Of a DNA stretch of 64,000 bases, positions 17,074 through 25,623 are shown in pieces. Position 1 is the first letter of the stretch. Each line of letters begins with the position of its first letter. A program made the translations under genes and the position numbers. The notes under the pieces were generated by a model. That model was given only the letters and a program-made list of their open reading frames with translations. It was not told where the DNA came from and made no database searches. The DNA is from Paenibacillus azoreducens (GTDB lineage Bacteria; Bacillota; Bacilli; Paenibacillales; Paenibacillaceae). Location: assembly GCF_021654775.1 (NCBI RefSeq), contig NZ_AP025343.1:3687501-3751500 (forward strand), given 5' to 3'.

Positions 17074-17604
17074 TCAGAATAGTTCCCCATCAAACATGCT
17101 TTCTATGATCTCGGTTTCATCCTTATAAATCTTAAACATAAAGTACATCATACATGTTAACGAAAACAGAAGTAAATCGCGTGAAGCTTTCTCGTCCATA
17201 AAAAACGTTGCTCCAAAAGAAAAGGCATTCGGTTCAATGAGCGCAACCTTCTTTCCATCCACTTTCACTTCAATTTTGTGATCCCAATTCTCTTCGAACC
17301 GCAGCTTCTTCCCGTGTAACATGCCGTCCACACAGAAATAAAGAATGCTATTGACGGTGTTATCCTTAAGAATAAATTCCTCGCCATTTATTTGAAATCT
17401 GTAACTGGCGAAAATTAGCCGCCCCTCTTTGATGCCTAGAGCAGTTTGTTCTCCGTTTCGCTTTAAGACGAAGGTATTGCCTTTCTCATTTCCTGAAATG
17501 GATGTTTTCATGACTTCTGCGATCACATGATCCTCGTCGTCTAAAACGTTTACGTATTTTTTTTCGTTAAAAATAAACATATCTTGTATTTTAAAGGTTA
17601 CCAA
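17074..17604 (-). CDS. Tubby C-terminal-domain-like (LURP-one related) protein
   Basis: About 176 residues. I prefer TTG 17604 (VTFKIQDMFIFNEKK) because AGGAGAGGTG lies six bases upstream; an earlier TTG at 17628 precedes the ribosome site. The protein is a run of short beta strands with FVLKRNGEQTALGIKEGRLI, KKLRFEENWDHKIEVKVDGK and a hydrophobic final helix (LLLFSLTCMMYFMFKIY), matching the Tubby_2/LURP-one beta-barrel with its buried C-terminal helix. Function of the bacterial members is not established to my knowledge. It stands alone. Confidence 0.65.
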   Translation of the reverse strand: MVTFKIQDMFIFNEKKYVNVLDDEDHVIAEVMKTSISGNEKGNTFVLKRNGEQTALGIKEGRLIFASYRFQINGEEFILKDNTVNSILYFCVDGMLHGKKLRFEENWDHKIEVKVDGKKVALIEPNAFSFGATFFMDEKASRDLLLFSLTCMMYFMFKIYKDETEIIESMFDGELF

Positions 17605-17799
17605 GTCTAGCACCTCTCCTAAGCTCAAGTCCTAACCTGAATTCCCACGCAGTTCATAAAAAAGCAGGTTAAATCCTTGTTGTACCAAGATATTTCCACA
17701 CACACCGAATCCGATTACTCGGAGTTGTTCAGCTCCTATATCAAAAAGCAACTTTTCGGCCAGTACCGGACTGCCGCTTATTGCTTATGTTGAGTTCAA

Positions 17800-18117
17800 C
17801 TAACCGATCACCTTTAAACCGATCACGGACAAAATAACGCCAAGTATGCAGCCGAGGCGGAGCCAGCCTTTGGACTCTTTAAAGAAGATCATGCCGACAA
17901 TCGCGGCTCCGACCGTGCCGACGCCCGTCCAGACCGCGTAAGCGGTTGCCAGCGGGATCGTCTCCATTGCCCGCACAAGCAGTCGAAAGCTCATCACAAA
18001 TCCGCCGATCAGAATCAAATTATTCTTCCAATTATTGTTTTGGGCAACGCGCTTTAAACCAATCACACCGATAATTTCCATTAACCCGGCTGAAATAAGC
18101 AGCAACCAGTCCATCAT
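17800..18117 (-). CDS. Small multidrug resistance (SMR) subunit, YkkD-like
   Basis: 105 residues with four transmembrane helices. The first helix carries the membrane-embedded Glu (SAGLMEIIGVIGLKR) that couples proton flux to export in SMR proteins. TAYAVWTGVGTVGAAIVGM is the conserved helix-3/4 block. The start overlaps the stop of the preceding SMR gene (ATGA). Paired SMR proteins form heterodimers; by comparison with B. subtilis YkkCD the system exports cationic compounds, and guanidinium is a candidate for relatives of this type. No guanidine riboswitch is seen; a MerR regulator is in the operon. Confidence 0.88.
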   Translation of the reverse strand: MMDWLLLISAGLMEIIGVIGLKRVAQNNNWKNNLILIGGFVMSFRLLVRAMETIPLATAYAVWTGVGTVGAAIVGMIFFKESKGWLRLGCILGVILSVIGLKVIG

Positions 18118-18440
18118 CCGTCACTCCCTTTGCTTGTCAGCTTTAATCCAATGATGCATGCCAGCAAAGTCAATATAAATACAATTCGCAACGGATGGAT
18201 TGCCCCGCCCGACCAAATCATTTCTACGATGGTCGTGCCCACCGTCCCCATTCCGGCAAATACCGCATATGCCGTACCGATCGGCAGCACCTTCGCAGCC
18301 CGAATGACCAGATCAAAGCTGGCCAGCAGCGCTATGAGGACGACGAACGGCGGGATTTCATCATATTTGAACCCGCTGGCCCACACGACCTCGAGCAGCC
18401 CTCCCAGCACGACATAGCTCCAGGCTTTTGATTCACTCAT
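18114..18440 (-). CDS. Small multidrug resistance (SMR) subunit, YkkC-like
   Basis: 108 residues from ATG 18440 behind GGAGGGGGAAGGTC, overlapping the merR stop by the ATGAGTGA string. First helix GGLLEVVWASGFKYDE has the essential Glu in the GLLEVVWA context shared by the guanidinium/SugE and YkkC branches; GTAYAVFAGMGTVGTTIVEM is closer to YkkC (AVFxGxGTxGT) than to Gdx (AVWTGIG). Partner of the next gene, with which it should form an antiparallel heterodimer in the cytoplasmic membrane. Confidence 0.88.
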   Translation of the reverse strand: MSESKAWSYVVLGGLLEVVWASGFKYDEIPPFVVLIALLASFDLVIRAAKVLPIGTAYAVFAGMGTVGTTIVEMIWSGGAIHPLRIVFILTLLACIIGLKLTSKGSDG

Positions 18441-19209
18441 GACCTTCCCCCTCCTGCTCATGTTCATGTTCCAAATACCAGTCCACGATGCAGTCGATAT
18501 GATCCATAACCTCTCTGCTCAGCCCAAATACCTTGGCATCCTCGCCCCTATTTGGGCGAATCAGCGACCAATATTTAGAAATTAATTGCTCATCCTCCTT
18601 AAACCATTCCATCGACAGCTCAATAATGCGGGCAGCAAGCAGACGAGAAATTTCCGAGGATGGCGGCTCATGCAAGCTGGCCTTGACCATTCGAACAACC
18701 TTTGCCCATTCCATCGCCTGCGATTGATCGTCGCCTAAACCCGGCAATTGCTTAATGATTTCGACTTCAGACGCCGTGAAATTGTCAGGGAGAAACGATG
18801 ATCTTGCAGAAGGCGGCGTCTGCATTGCCTTAATGAACAGAAAAATATCTTCCGGCTGCAGCTCCCCGTTCATCTCCAGCCCATACTGAGCCAATTGCAG
18901 CAGCTTTTCCATTTCATTCAGCCGTTTTCTTTCCGCTTCGATCGTCTTCAGCTCAAAGTCCAGATATACACGCAGACGCTGCTCCTTGGGATGCTCCTCG
19001 GCAGATAGCATATCCTTGATCGCCGCAAGCGTAAAACCTAATTCCTTGAGTGCTGTAATGTGCCTAAGCGTATTGATTTCTTCGTTTGAATAGTAACGGT
19101 AGCCGGACTCCGATATCTTGGCTGGCTTCAGCAAGCCGATTTCATCGTAATAGCGCAGCGCACGGATCGAAATATTCGTTTTCTTGGATAATTGGCCGAT
19201 GCTGTACAT
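18433..19209 (-). CDS. MerR-family multidrug-type regulator of the SMR pair
   Basis: 258 residues from ATG 19209 behind AAGGAGGTATTGATC. N-terminal winged helix MYSIGQLSKKTNISIRALRY followed by YDEIGLLKPAKISESGYRYY is the standard MerR DNA-binding signature; a long coiled-coil dimer helix follows (about 85-125), then a C-terminal helical domain of TipAS-like type (about 150-255) for ligand sensing. Its own promoter has the 19-bp spacer typical of MerR-activated promoters, so it probably activates the merR-SMR-SMR operon when a toxic cation or drug binds. Confidence 0.9.
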   Translation of the reverse strand: MYSIGQLSKKTNISIRALRYYDEIGLLKPAKISESGYRYYSNEEINTLRHITALKELGFTLAAIKDMLSAEEHPKEQRLRVYLDFELKTIEAERKRLNEMEKLLQLAQYGLEMNGELQPEDIFLFIKAMQTPPSARSSFLPDNFTASEVEIIKQLPGLGDDQSQAMEWAKVVRMVKASLHEPPSSEISRLLAARIIELSMEWFKEDEQLISKYWSLIRPNRGEDAKVFGLSREVMDHIDCIVDWYLEHEHEQEGEGHE

Positions 19210-19232
19210 GATCAATACCTCCTTCTTTTTAA

Positions 19233-19263
19233 ATATAAGGTCTACCGTATACGTGAGAGTCAA
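19233..19263 (-). promoter_or_regulatory. MerR-type promoter with 19-bp spacer
   Basis: On the minus strand TTGACT (19263-19258) and TTATAT (19238-19233) are separated by 19 bp containing CTCACGTATACGGTAGAC with a central GTATAC palindrome. Over-long spacers with an embedded dyad are the classical MerR activation architecture. The -10 lies 24 bases before the merR start codon. Confidence 0.75.
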
Positions 19264-19702
19264 CTAAGAAGATCGGCGTCACTTCGTAAATCACCGCATG
19301 CCTGATCCATCAATTTTATCGACTTCAATATTCGCGATAAACAGCCTGATCCTTCAAGAGGATGATGAATGGTCGTCATCTTGTTCCAGAGTGATGTATC
19401 TAAAAAAATAATATGTCCTGCCTGCTTGAAGCTTTGTGTTAGTCCAAACCGTTCTGCTGGCTGTTTCGCTCCCAATCCAGTTGGTTGATGCGTTTTACAT
19501 ATTCGCTTGGATTGCAGCTATAATTCTTGCAAATGCCTTCGTGAAATTGCTGGATTGCTAATCCTTTGCGGTATTAAGGAGCAGGCTCCTCTACATTATA
19601 TCCACCTATCATGAGAACTGAATGTTCAGGTTTAATAGATCGTTATATACAAACGCTTGACCTTAGGTCTGACCTAAAGTGTATCGTTGAGATATTCCGG
19701 GC
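19264..19702. other. Gap with decayed coding-like sequence
   Basis: The minus strand between about 19490 and 19560 reads FHEGICKNYSCNPSEYVKRI then NQLDWE, which looks like the end of a protein but is not assigned. Nothing else is supported. Confidence 0.3.
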
Positions 19703-19989
19703 ATGATCAAACATGAAACAAGAAAAGCAAAAGGTTTCCTTCGTGGAAAAGCTTTAACAGCTTTGGAAAATGGAACTTTCTTAAAATGTTAATAGGGTTA
19801 TCTTTCTTAGACCATAAACCGCAAGCTGGGGAATGTTATATTGCCGACGTTGTTGTCCATCCAGATCATCGAAGTAAGGGCGTCGGAAAGTAACATATTT
19901 TCTATGGAAGATTAGAAAGCTTCGTTTCTACGCAACCTTGGGTTTTAGTAAACCGTAAAGATTCATATAAATGTCCGCTACTTAAGCAA
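19703..19989 (+). pseudogene. GNAT acetyltransferase, multiply disrupted
   Basis: One frame reads HKPQAGECYIADVVVHPDHR SKGVGK and then a stop; after the stop it continues GRLESFVSTQPWVLVNRKDS. VHPDHRSKGVG is the acetyl-CoA binding loop of GNAT enzymes. The stretch before it (MIKHETRKAKGFLRGKALTA) is in another frame and ends in two stops. Several mutations have inactivated it. A terminator follows directly. Confidence 0.6.
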
Positions 19990-20020
19990 AAGGCTGCCGG
20001 TTCCGCCGGCAGCCTTGTTA
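19990..20020 (+). terminator. Terminator of the decayed acetyltransferase gene
   Basis: A perfect 11-base stem AAGGCTGCCGG / CCGGCAGCCTT with a five-base loop, followed by GTTA. Retained although the gene is broken. Confidence 0.8.
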
Positions 20021-20106
20021 AGCATACGTAAGTTTAACGTTTCATATGATCTACTTGTCATGCCGAGAATTATAAAGCCCATATATTTCTAAAGTTGATT
20101 AGACGA

Positions 20107-22362
20107 TTACATCAAGTACCTTCCCGTGATCGACTGCTCCGCATGGATAATCTGCGAAGGTGTGCCCTCGAACACCACCTCGCCGCCTTTGCTGCCTCCG
20201 TCCGGTCCCATATCGATGATCCAGTCCGCTTGGCTGATCACTTCAAGGTTGTGCTCGATAACGATCACCGTATTGCCGGCATCCACGAGGCGGTTCATGA
20301 TCTCCAGAAGGTGACCGATATCCGACATATGCAAGCCGGTCGTCGGTTCGTCCATCACATAGATGCTGCCCTTCTTGTGCAGCTCGCTGGCCAGCTTGAT
20401 TCGCTGGCATTCTCCGCCTGAGAGCGTGCTGAGCGGCTGGCCGAGCGTAATATAGTTCAGACCTACATCGCTCATCGCCTGGAGTTTGCGAACAACCTCT
20501 TTTAGCTGGAAAAATTCCAATGCCTGCTCCACCGTCATCTCTAGCACTTCTGCAATGGACTTGCCGTTCAGCTTGTACGCAAGCACCTCTTCCTTGAATC
20601 GTTTGCCCCCGCATACTTCGCAGGGCATCTTCACGCTTTCGAAGAAGGAAAGGTCTGTATATACGACGCCCAGCCCTTGGCAGTTCTCGCAAGCTCCCTT
20701 GGAGTTGAAGCTGAATAAGCTTGGGCTCACCTTGTTCGCGGAAGCAAACGCTTTGCGCACATCATCCAGTATGCCCGTGTAGGTCGCGGGATTCGATCGC
20801 GTCGATACGCCTACCGCCGATTGATCGATGACGATCGCATCTGGATGCTGGCTGAGGAATACGTCGTTAATCAGCGTACTTTTGCCCGAGCCGGCGACTC
20901 CGGTAACGACCGTCAGCACTCCGGTTGGAATATCTACGCTCACGTTCTGCAAGTTGTGCAGCTTGGCATCTTTTATGGACAGCTTGCCGGACGGCTGCCT
21001 GCAATCATGTTTTAGCTGTAGTGGCCGCTTCATATGAGTGCCTGTCAATGTACCTGACTCCAACAGACCTTGGTAGCTTCCTTCATACACGATATTACCT
21101 CCGTGGTTGCCGGCGTAAGGCCCGACATCGACGATATGATCCGCTACCTTGATTACATCGGGATCATGCTCGACGACCAGCACGGTATTGCCCTTGTCGC
21201 GCAGCTTCAGAAGCAATTCATTTAACCGGTGTACATCACGGGGGTGCAGGCCAACGCTGGGTTCATCGAAGATGTAAGTGACATCGACCAGACTCCCGCT
21301 CAGGTGCTTTACCATCTTGACGCGCTGCGACTCGCCGCCGGATAAGGTATCGGTCTCACGGTCCAGCGTCAAGTAGTCAAGCCCGATATCCACCAGATGC
21401 TGCAGCCGCTCTATCAGCGATTTGACCATCGGCGAGGCGGCAGCATCGTCAATCTCCCGAATGACTCGGATGAGATGCCCGACCTCCATGGCGGACAGCT
21501 CCGCAATGTTGTGGCCGTTGATCCTGCAGCCCAGAGCGGCTTGACTCAGTCTTGCACCATGACAGCTGGAACATGGACCTTCAGAGATGTACGGCGCAAC
21601 GGTTTGCTGCGTGCGTTCGGACTTCGTCTTCACGTCCTGCTTGATGTATTTGTTAGTGAACTTTTCGATGACGCCTTCCACGGTAATATTCGTTGCCTTC
21701 CCGGCGAAATCCATCTTCACTTTCCTTGCCTTGCCGTACAGCAGCTGCTCCAAGTCTTCATCCGAATAATCGCTGAGCTTCTTATCGGGATCAAAGGAAC
21801 CCGATTGTACGAGCATGTTCCATTCCCAGCCTTTCACTGTATAGCCCGGCAGCATAATCGCCCCTTCATTGAGCGATTTGGACATGTCCACCGCCTTGCT
21901 CATGTCAACGCACATGCTGCGGCCGATCCCGTTACATTCGGGGCACATGCCTTGCGGATCGTTAAACGAGAACATATTCGCTCCTCCAACATAGGGCTGT
22001 CCTACTCGTGAAAAGAGAAGACGGAGAATGGGAGAAATATCGGTAATCGTGCCCATTGTGGAATGGGAGCCGCCGCCCAGCCGCTTCTGATCCACGATAA
22101 CAGCCATGCTTAGGTTCTCGATTGCGTCCGCATCCGGCTGTGGATAGAGCGGCAGGAAAGTGCGCACGAACATGCTGAAGTTCTCGTTCAGCAAACGCGT
22201 GGATTCGGCGGCAATCGTATCGAAGACGATCGAGGACTTGCCGGACCCGGATACCCCGGTGAATATCGTGATCTTCCGCTTGGGAATGCGCAAGGATACG
22301 TTCTTGAGATTGTTCTCCCGCGCAGCCGAGATGATGATATATTCCTGATTCAATTCGCTCAA
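20107..22362 (-). CDS. Short UvrA-like ABC ATPase (class II UvrA paralogue)
   Basis: About 750 residues. I place the start at TTG 22362 (SELNQEYIIISAARENNLKN) because AAAGGATG precedes it; ATG 22389 is possible. Two UvrA-type ABC modules: Walker A TGVSGSGKSS and TGVAGSGKST, signatures TLSGGESQRVKM and TLSGGECQRIKL, Walker B IFDEPSVGLHP and MDEPTTGLH, and Cys pairs of zinc modules (CPECNGIG, CENCQGLG...CEVCGGKRF). It is about 200 residues shorter than housekeeping UvrA (about 950), as in the UvrA2/DrrC-like class that lacks part of the UvrB-binding region. Such paralogues are linked to tolerance of DNA-binding drugs. Stands alone. Confidence 0.88.
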   Translation of the reverse strand: MSELNQEYIIISAARENNLKNVSLRIPKRKITIFTGVSGSGKSSIVFDTIAAESTRLLNENFSMFVRTFLPLYPQPDADAIENLSMAVIVDQKRLGGGSHSTMGTITDISPILRLLFSRVGQPYVGGANMFSFNDPQGMCPECNGIGRSMCVDMSKAVDMSKSLNEGAIMLPGYTVKGWEWNMLVQSGSFDPDKKLSDYSDEDLEQLLYGKARKVKMDFAGKATNITVEGVIEKFTNKYIKQDVKTKSERTQQTVAPYISEGPCSSCHGARLSQAALGCRINGHNIAELSAMEVGHLIRVIREIDDAAASPMVKSLIERLQHLVDIGLDYLTLDRETDTLSGGESQRVKMVKHLSGSLVDVTYIFDEPSVGLHPRDVHRLNELLLKLRDKGNTVLVVEHDPDVIKVADHIVDVGPYAGNHGGNIVYEGSYQGLLESGTLTGTHMKRPLQLKHDCRQPSGKLSIKDAKLHNLQNVSVDIPTGVLTVVTGVAGSGKSTLINDVFLSQHPDAIVIDQSAVGVSTRSNPATYTGILDDVRKAFASANKVSPSLFSFNSKGACENCQGLGVVYTDLSFFESVKMPCEVCGGKRFKEEVLAYKLNGKSIAEVLEMTVEQALEFFQLKEVVRKLQAMSDVGLNYITLGQPLSTLSGGECQRIKLASELHKKGSIYVMDEPTTGLHMSDIGHLLEIMNRLVDAGNTVIVIEHNLEVISQADWIIDMGPDGGSKGGEVVFEGTPSQIIHAEQSITGRYLM

Positions 22363-22591
22363 GGCTAACATCCTTTCGATCGTGTTCATTTCTAGTCAAA
22401 ATTCAAATGGGAGATGATATATTTGCTTTATCTACAACTGACCCAAAAGACGTTGTCAGATCTTCCGAATTCGACATAAACCGGCTGCATACGCTATGCA
22501 GCCGGTTTATGCTGATTCGGATGAAACGAAGTGTAACGGTCGTTCCCGGCCTTTTATACTCAGGAAGGAGCCGCTTTGCACTCCAATGCGA

Positions 22592-22990
22592 TTATTGTTG
22601 CAACATTTTTTCAAGCTCAACGACCCAACTGCTCCAACCATACTTGGCGCCTTCAAGTCCTTGGGCATTGGAGAAGCCGGTTTGTTCGAGATGAAGGTTC
22701 ACCTTACCGTCCCCTAAGTCCTGCAGCGTCAAGGTGACCGTTTGCTTCTCTTGTCCGACGGCCCATTCATAGGACAACCGGTTTGGTTCGTCCACGATCA
22801 GGACTTCGCCATTGACGATTCCATCCCACCATTCGGACGGCTGGTGACGAAACTGAAAACGATGCCCTACTTCGGCCTTAAAATCATTTTCCGCGATCCA
22901 CTTGGCAAGCTTGTTGGAATCGGTAATAGCGGACCATAGCTTCTCGATCGTTGTGGTGAACTGAAAATTCATAGATAATGATAAACTCAT
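22592..22990 (-). CDS. AHSA1/START-like SRPBCC protein
   Basis: 132 residues from ATG 22990 (MSLSLSMNFQFTTTIEKLW), behind GAGGAGGAAGA and overlapping the ArsR stop by ATGA. IEKLWSAITDSNKLAKWIAE opens the Aha1-like hydrophobic-ligand fold, WWDGIVNGEVLIVDEPNRLS the middle, and GWSSWVVELEKML the long C-terminal helix. Bacterial members paired with ArsR regulators are widespread; their ligands are mostly unknown. Translationally coupled to the ArsR gene, which probably controls both. Confidence 0.9.
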   Translation of the reverse strand: MSLSLSMNFQFTTTIEKLWSAITDSNKLAKWIAENDFKAEVGHRFQFRHQPSEWWDGIVNGEVLIVDEPNRLSYEWAVGQEKQTVTLTLQDLGDGKVNLHLEQTGFSNAQGLEGAKYGWSSWVVELEKMLQQ

Positions 22991-23316
22991 TCTTCTTCCT
23001 CCTCTAATAATTGCTTCAAGCGCACCATATTCGTACTCCAGTACTTGCTGTAGAAAGCCACCCAATCTTGAACTTCTTTGAGTGGAAAAGCGTTCAGCCT
23101 AAATCGCGTTTCTCTGCCGACTTTTCGGTCCAGTACCAGTCCGGCCTCTTTCAGGATTGTCAAATGCTTGGATACCGCTGTGCGGCCCATTTGAAACTGT
23201 GCCGTTAATTCATGAAGCGGTGTCTCCTCAGCCTCTGCCAACAATTGAATCAGTCGCCGCCTCGTTGGATCTGCAATCGCGTCGAACACATCCCGAAACT
23301 GGTTGTTCTCGCTCAC
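22987..23316 (-). CDS. ArsR-family regulator (SRPBCC-associated)
   Basis: 109 residues from GTG 23316 behind AGGAGAGGTTGTT. Winged-helix pattern FDAIADPTRRRLIQLLAEAE, then QFQMGRTAVSKHLTILKEAG and a beta-wing DRKVGRETRFRLNAFPLKEV; the C-terminus FYSKYWSTNMVRLKQLLEEE is typical of the non-metal YdfF/SdpR-like subgroup. No metal-binding Cys are present, so it is not an arsenic sensor. Forms a two-gene operon with the AHSA1-like gene. Confidence 0.9.
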   Translation of the reverse strand: MSENNQFRDVFDAIADPTRRRLIQLLAEAEETPLHELTAQFQMGRTAVSKHLTILKEAGLVLDRKVGRETRFRLNAFPLKEVQDWVAFYSKYWSTNMVRLKQLLEEEEE

Positions 23317-23499
23317 AACAACCTCTCCTAAGTATTATTACCAATGGACAACCGTTAATTTCACCGCCTCTTTAAGGTATACGCTCTTTGAACGCAGCTC
23401 ATCTGAGGTGAATGCTAGGGTTGTACAACTCCGCTCTCCACACCGAATGCTGGCAGTGCAATTGTAACTTATGTGATAAAATTATGACTAACTCTTAAT

Positions 23500-23547
23500 A
23501 GGACACCATTTGGTGGCGATATGATTATAGGACACCGTTTAGTGTCA
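23500..23547. promoter_or_regulatory. Tandem GACACC dyads upstream of arsR
   Basis: GGACACCATTTGGTGGC and GGACACCGTTTAGTGTC occur 29 bp apart. The second is a perfect 5-bp dyad (GACAC/GTGTC) and the first an imperfect copy. They lie about 185-230 bp before the arsR start, so they may serve a promoter far upstream or a lost divergent gene. Confidence 0.45.
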
Positions 23548-23663
23548 TGTCAACAACACTTTTAAACTCTACATCAAATCTGTCAGTTGCATTACAAAGC
23601 AGATCTGCACACTAGCGAAAAATCTGGGTTTTCCTTATGTAATACTAGAACTTACATCGTTAA

Positions 23664-23690
23664 AACAAAAAAGCCGCCTAATAGGCGACT
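23664..23690 (-). terminator. Terminator after ywiC
   Basis: On the minus strand GTCGCC-TATTA-GGCGGC followed by six T, about 115 bases past the ywiC stop codon; end of the narK-moaA-ywiC unit. Confidence 0.75.
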
Positions 23691-23805
23691 CATAGTTGAA
23701 TTTAATCAATATATAAAAACACAGATAGCATAGACCAACAATATAGGGAACTTTTTTTCATATCGCTATGCCGATAAACTCATGAAATCAGAACAGCGCA
23801 ATAGC

Positions 23806-24531
23806 TTAAAACAACATCAATGTCAGAAGCAAAAACTGTACAGAGCCAATAATCTCCATGATCCCAACTCTCATCGGTTTAAGTGATTTCCCGGCATACA
23901 GGAAGGTTTTTGCGAACGGATAAAAAAATGGCACGCACATCCATGGATACCCGCAGAGCAGCGGCAATATAAAGATCATCATATGAACCATTTTCGCATA
24001 TACTGTCCAGCGTGTGTTTTTTCGTTCCCGAAAGACGGATTTGACGAAAAATACAGTACTCATAAAATACAAGAAATTGAACAATATCACGCCAGCAAGT
24101 CTTGCGTCGAATCCGCCGCCCCCCAGCATATAAGCGGCTGCACCCCCGGTGCAAAATAACAGAATTGCGCAAACATCGTTTAACAGGGCCCGTTCCTTCT
24201 TTTGAAGGACATGCCAACTGTTGATCAAAATCAGCAATATAAGGACAGGAGCAAACCCTAACAACCAGGGCTTTACTAGCAGTACGGGAACTAAGCATAC
24301 GAACGCAAAGACGGCATATCCAATCCCCCAGGAAAGCCAAGTTTTTCGTTTCGCGGTCTTTTTTAAGGATTGCAGCAGCGGATAAGAAGATAAGTACAAA
24401 AACAGCCAGGCCAAAAACAAAGGGAGGTGCAGAAGTACCGGCTTGACTGCCATCATGCCGATGACATAAGGCAAAACGACCATCGCCCAGCCGCCATGCT
24501 CACGCGGAATGACCACGTTAGTCTTTTTCAT
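23806..24531 (-). CDS. ywiC: YwiC-like integral membrane protein
   Basis: About 241 residues from ATG 24531 (MKKTNVVIPREHGGWAMVVL), behind GGGGGAGGAAGTGCAA. Eight or so hydrophobic helices. The N-terminal PREHGGWAM and the helix pattern match the YwiC-like family named after the B. subtilis gene that lies in the narK-fnr/narGHJI region. Its job in nitrate respiration is not known to me. Gene order here (narK, moaA, ywiC on one strand) supports the assignment. The short spacing from moaA (38 bases) indicates one transcript. Confidence 0.85.
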   Translation of the reverse strand: MKKTNVVIPREHGGWAMVVLPYVIGMMAVKPVLLHLPLFLAWLFLYLSSYPLLQSLKKTAKRKTWLSWGIGYAVFAFVCLVPVLLVKPWLLGFAPVLILLILINSWHVLQKKERALLNDVCAILLFCTGGAAAYMLGGGGFDARLAGVILFNFLYFMSTVFFVKSVFRERKNTRWTVYAKMVHMMIFILPLLCGYPWMCVPFFYPFAKTFLYAGKSLKPMRVGIMEIIGSVQFLLLTLMLF

Positions 24532-24569
24532 TTGCACTTCCTCCCCCTTTTTGGGAATTCATGATCCTC

Positions 24570-25586
24570 TTAACCACCGATATAGGACATCCCGATTTTA
24601 TTGAAGTTTTTGGCCGTATGCTCCGTACGCTCTTCCGAGTATCTGTCCCCTCTTTGTTCCCATGTCTTGCGAATCGCGGCAAGAAGCTCCTCATCCGAAG
24701 CGCCGCCTCGAAGCAGCGCCCGGAGATCGAAACCCTTTGATGCAAAGAGGCAAGTATACATCTTCCCGTCCGAAGACAAACGCACCCTGGTGCAGGATGA
24801 ACAAAACGCCTCTGATACGGACGAAATAATTCCGACCTCTGCCTGTCCATCTTTATAGCGGAATCTCTTGGCAACTTCACCCGGATAACGGGGCTGAACC
24901 GGCACAAGGGCATCGGCCCCACCCAATCGTTCCCAAATTTCCTTTTTCGTGACAACCTTCTTAAGACTCCAGCCATTGGTATTACCCGCATCCATAAATT
25001 CAATAAAACAGAGCGTGATTCCCCTCTTTTTAAAATAATCCGCCATGGGGAGAATTTCCTGCTCATTAACGTCTTTTTGCACAACCATGTTTATTTTGAC
25101 TTGAAGTCCGATCTCACTGGCAAGATCGATATTTCGGAGAATTGTATTGGACGTAACCCCCCTGCCGTTGATTCTGCCGAATAGATCCGGATCAAGGGCA
25201 TCAAGGCTCACATTAATCCGCCGAAGCCCCGCGTCGTACAAGTTTTGTGCCTGCTGCCCGAGCAGCAGCCCATTTGTCGTGCAACCAATATCCTCGATGC
25301 CCCGGATGGATGACAGCATTCTGATCAGTTCCGGAAGCCCTCGTCTTAGGAGCGGTTCCCCTCCGGTCAGTCGGATTTTCCGAATGCCTAATGTTGCATA
25401 CAATCCGGCCAAGCGGGTAATTTCTTCCCATGACAGCAGCTTCTCTTTGGGCATAAACGCATAATCGTCCCCGAAAAACTCTTTGGGCATGCAATAAGCG
25501 CAGCGGAAATTACAGCGGTCCGTCACCGAAATTCGCAGATCCCGCATCGGTCTTGCCAATTGGTCTACTATTGGATTCGCAGCCAT
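24570..25586 (-). CDS. moaA: GTP 3',8-cyclase MoaA
   Basis: 338 residues from ATG 25586 behind GAAAGGAAGCGGGAGAA. Radical-SAM Cys motif CNFRCAYC (C25, C29, C32), LTGGEPLLR for SAM binding, and C-terminal cluster Cys in AFCSSCTRVRLSSDGKMYTC, ending in the conserved double Gly (YIGG). MoaA with MoaC converts GTP to cyclic pyranopterin monophosphate in molybdenum-cofactor synthesis; nitrate reductase NarG needs that cofactor. Length is normal. Only moaA of the pathway is in this window. It lies between narK and ywiC and probably shares their transcript. Confidence 0.97.
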   Translation of the reverse strand: MAANPIVDQLARPMRDLRISVTDRCNFRCAYCMPKEFFGDDYAFMPKEKLLSWEEITRLAGLYATLGIRKIRLTGGEPLLRRGLPELIRMLSSIRGIEDIGCTTNGLLLGQQAQNLYDAGLRRINVSLDALDPDLFGRINGRGVTSNTILRNIDLASEIGLQVKINMVVQKDVNEQEILPMADYFKKRGITLCFIEFMDAGNTNGWSLKKVVTKKEIWERLGGADALVPVQPRYPGEVAKRFRYKDGQAEVGIISSVSEAFCSSCTRVRLSSDGKMYTCLFASKGFDLRALLRGGASDEELLAAIRKTWEQRGDRYSEERTEHTAKNFNKIGMSYIGG

Positions 25587-25623
25587 TTCTCCCGCTTCCT
25601 TTCATACCACTTCTGCTGCAGTT

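Noticed and set aside
19260..19475. 71-codon minus-strand frame upstream of merR
   Set aside because: It overlaps the MerR promoter, lacks a ribosome site and shows no family motif.
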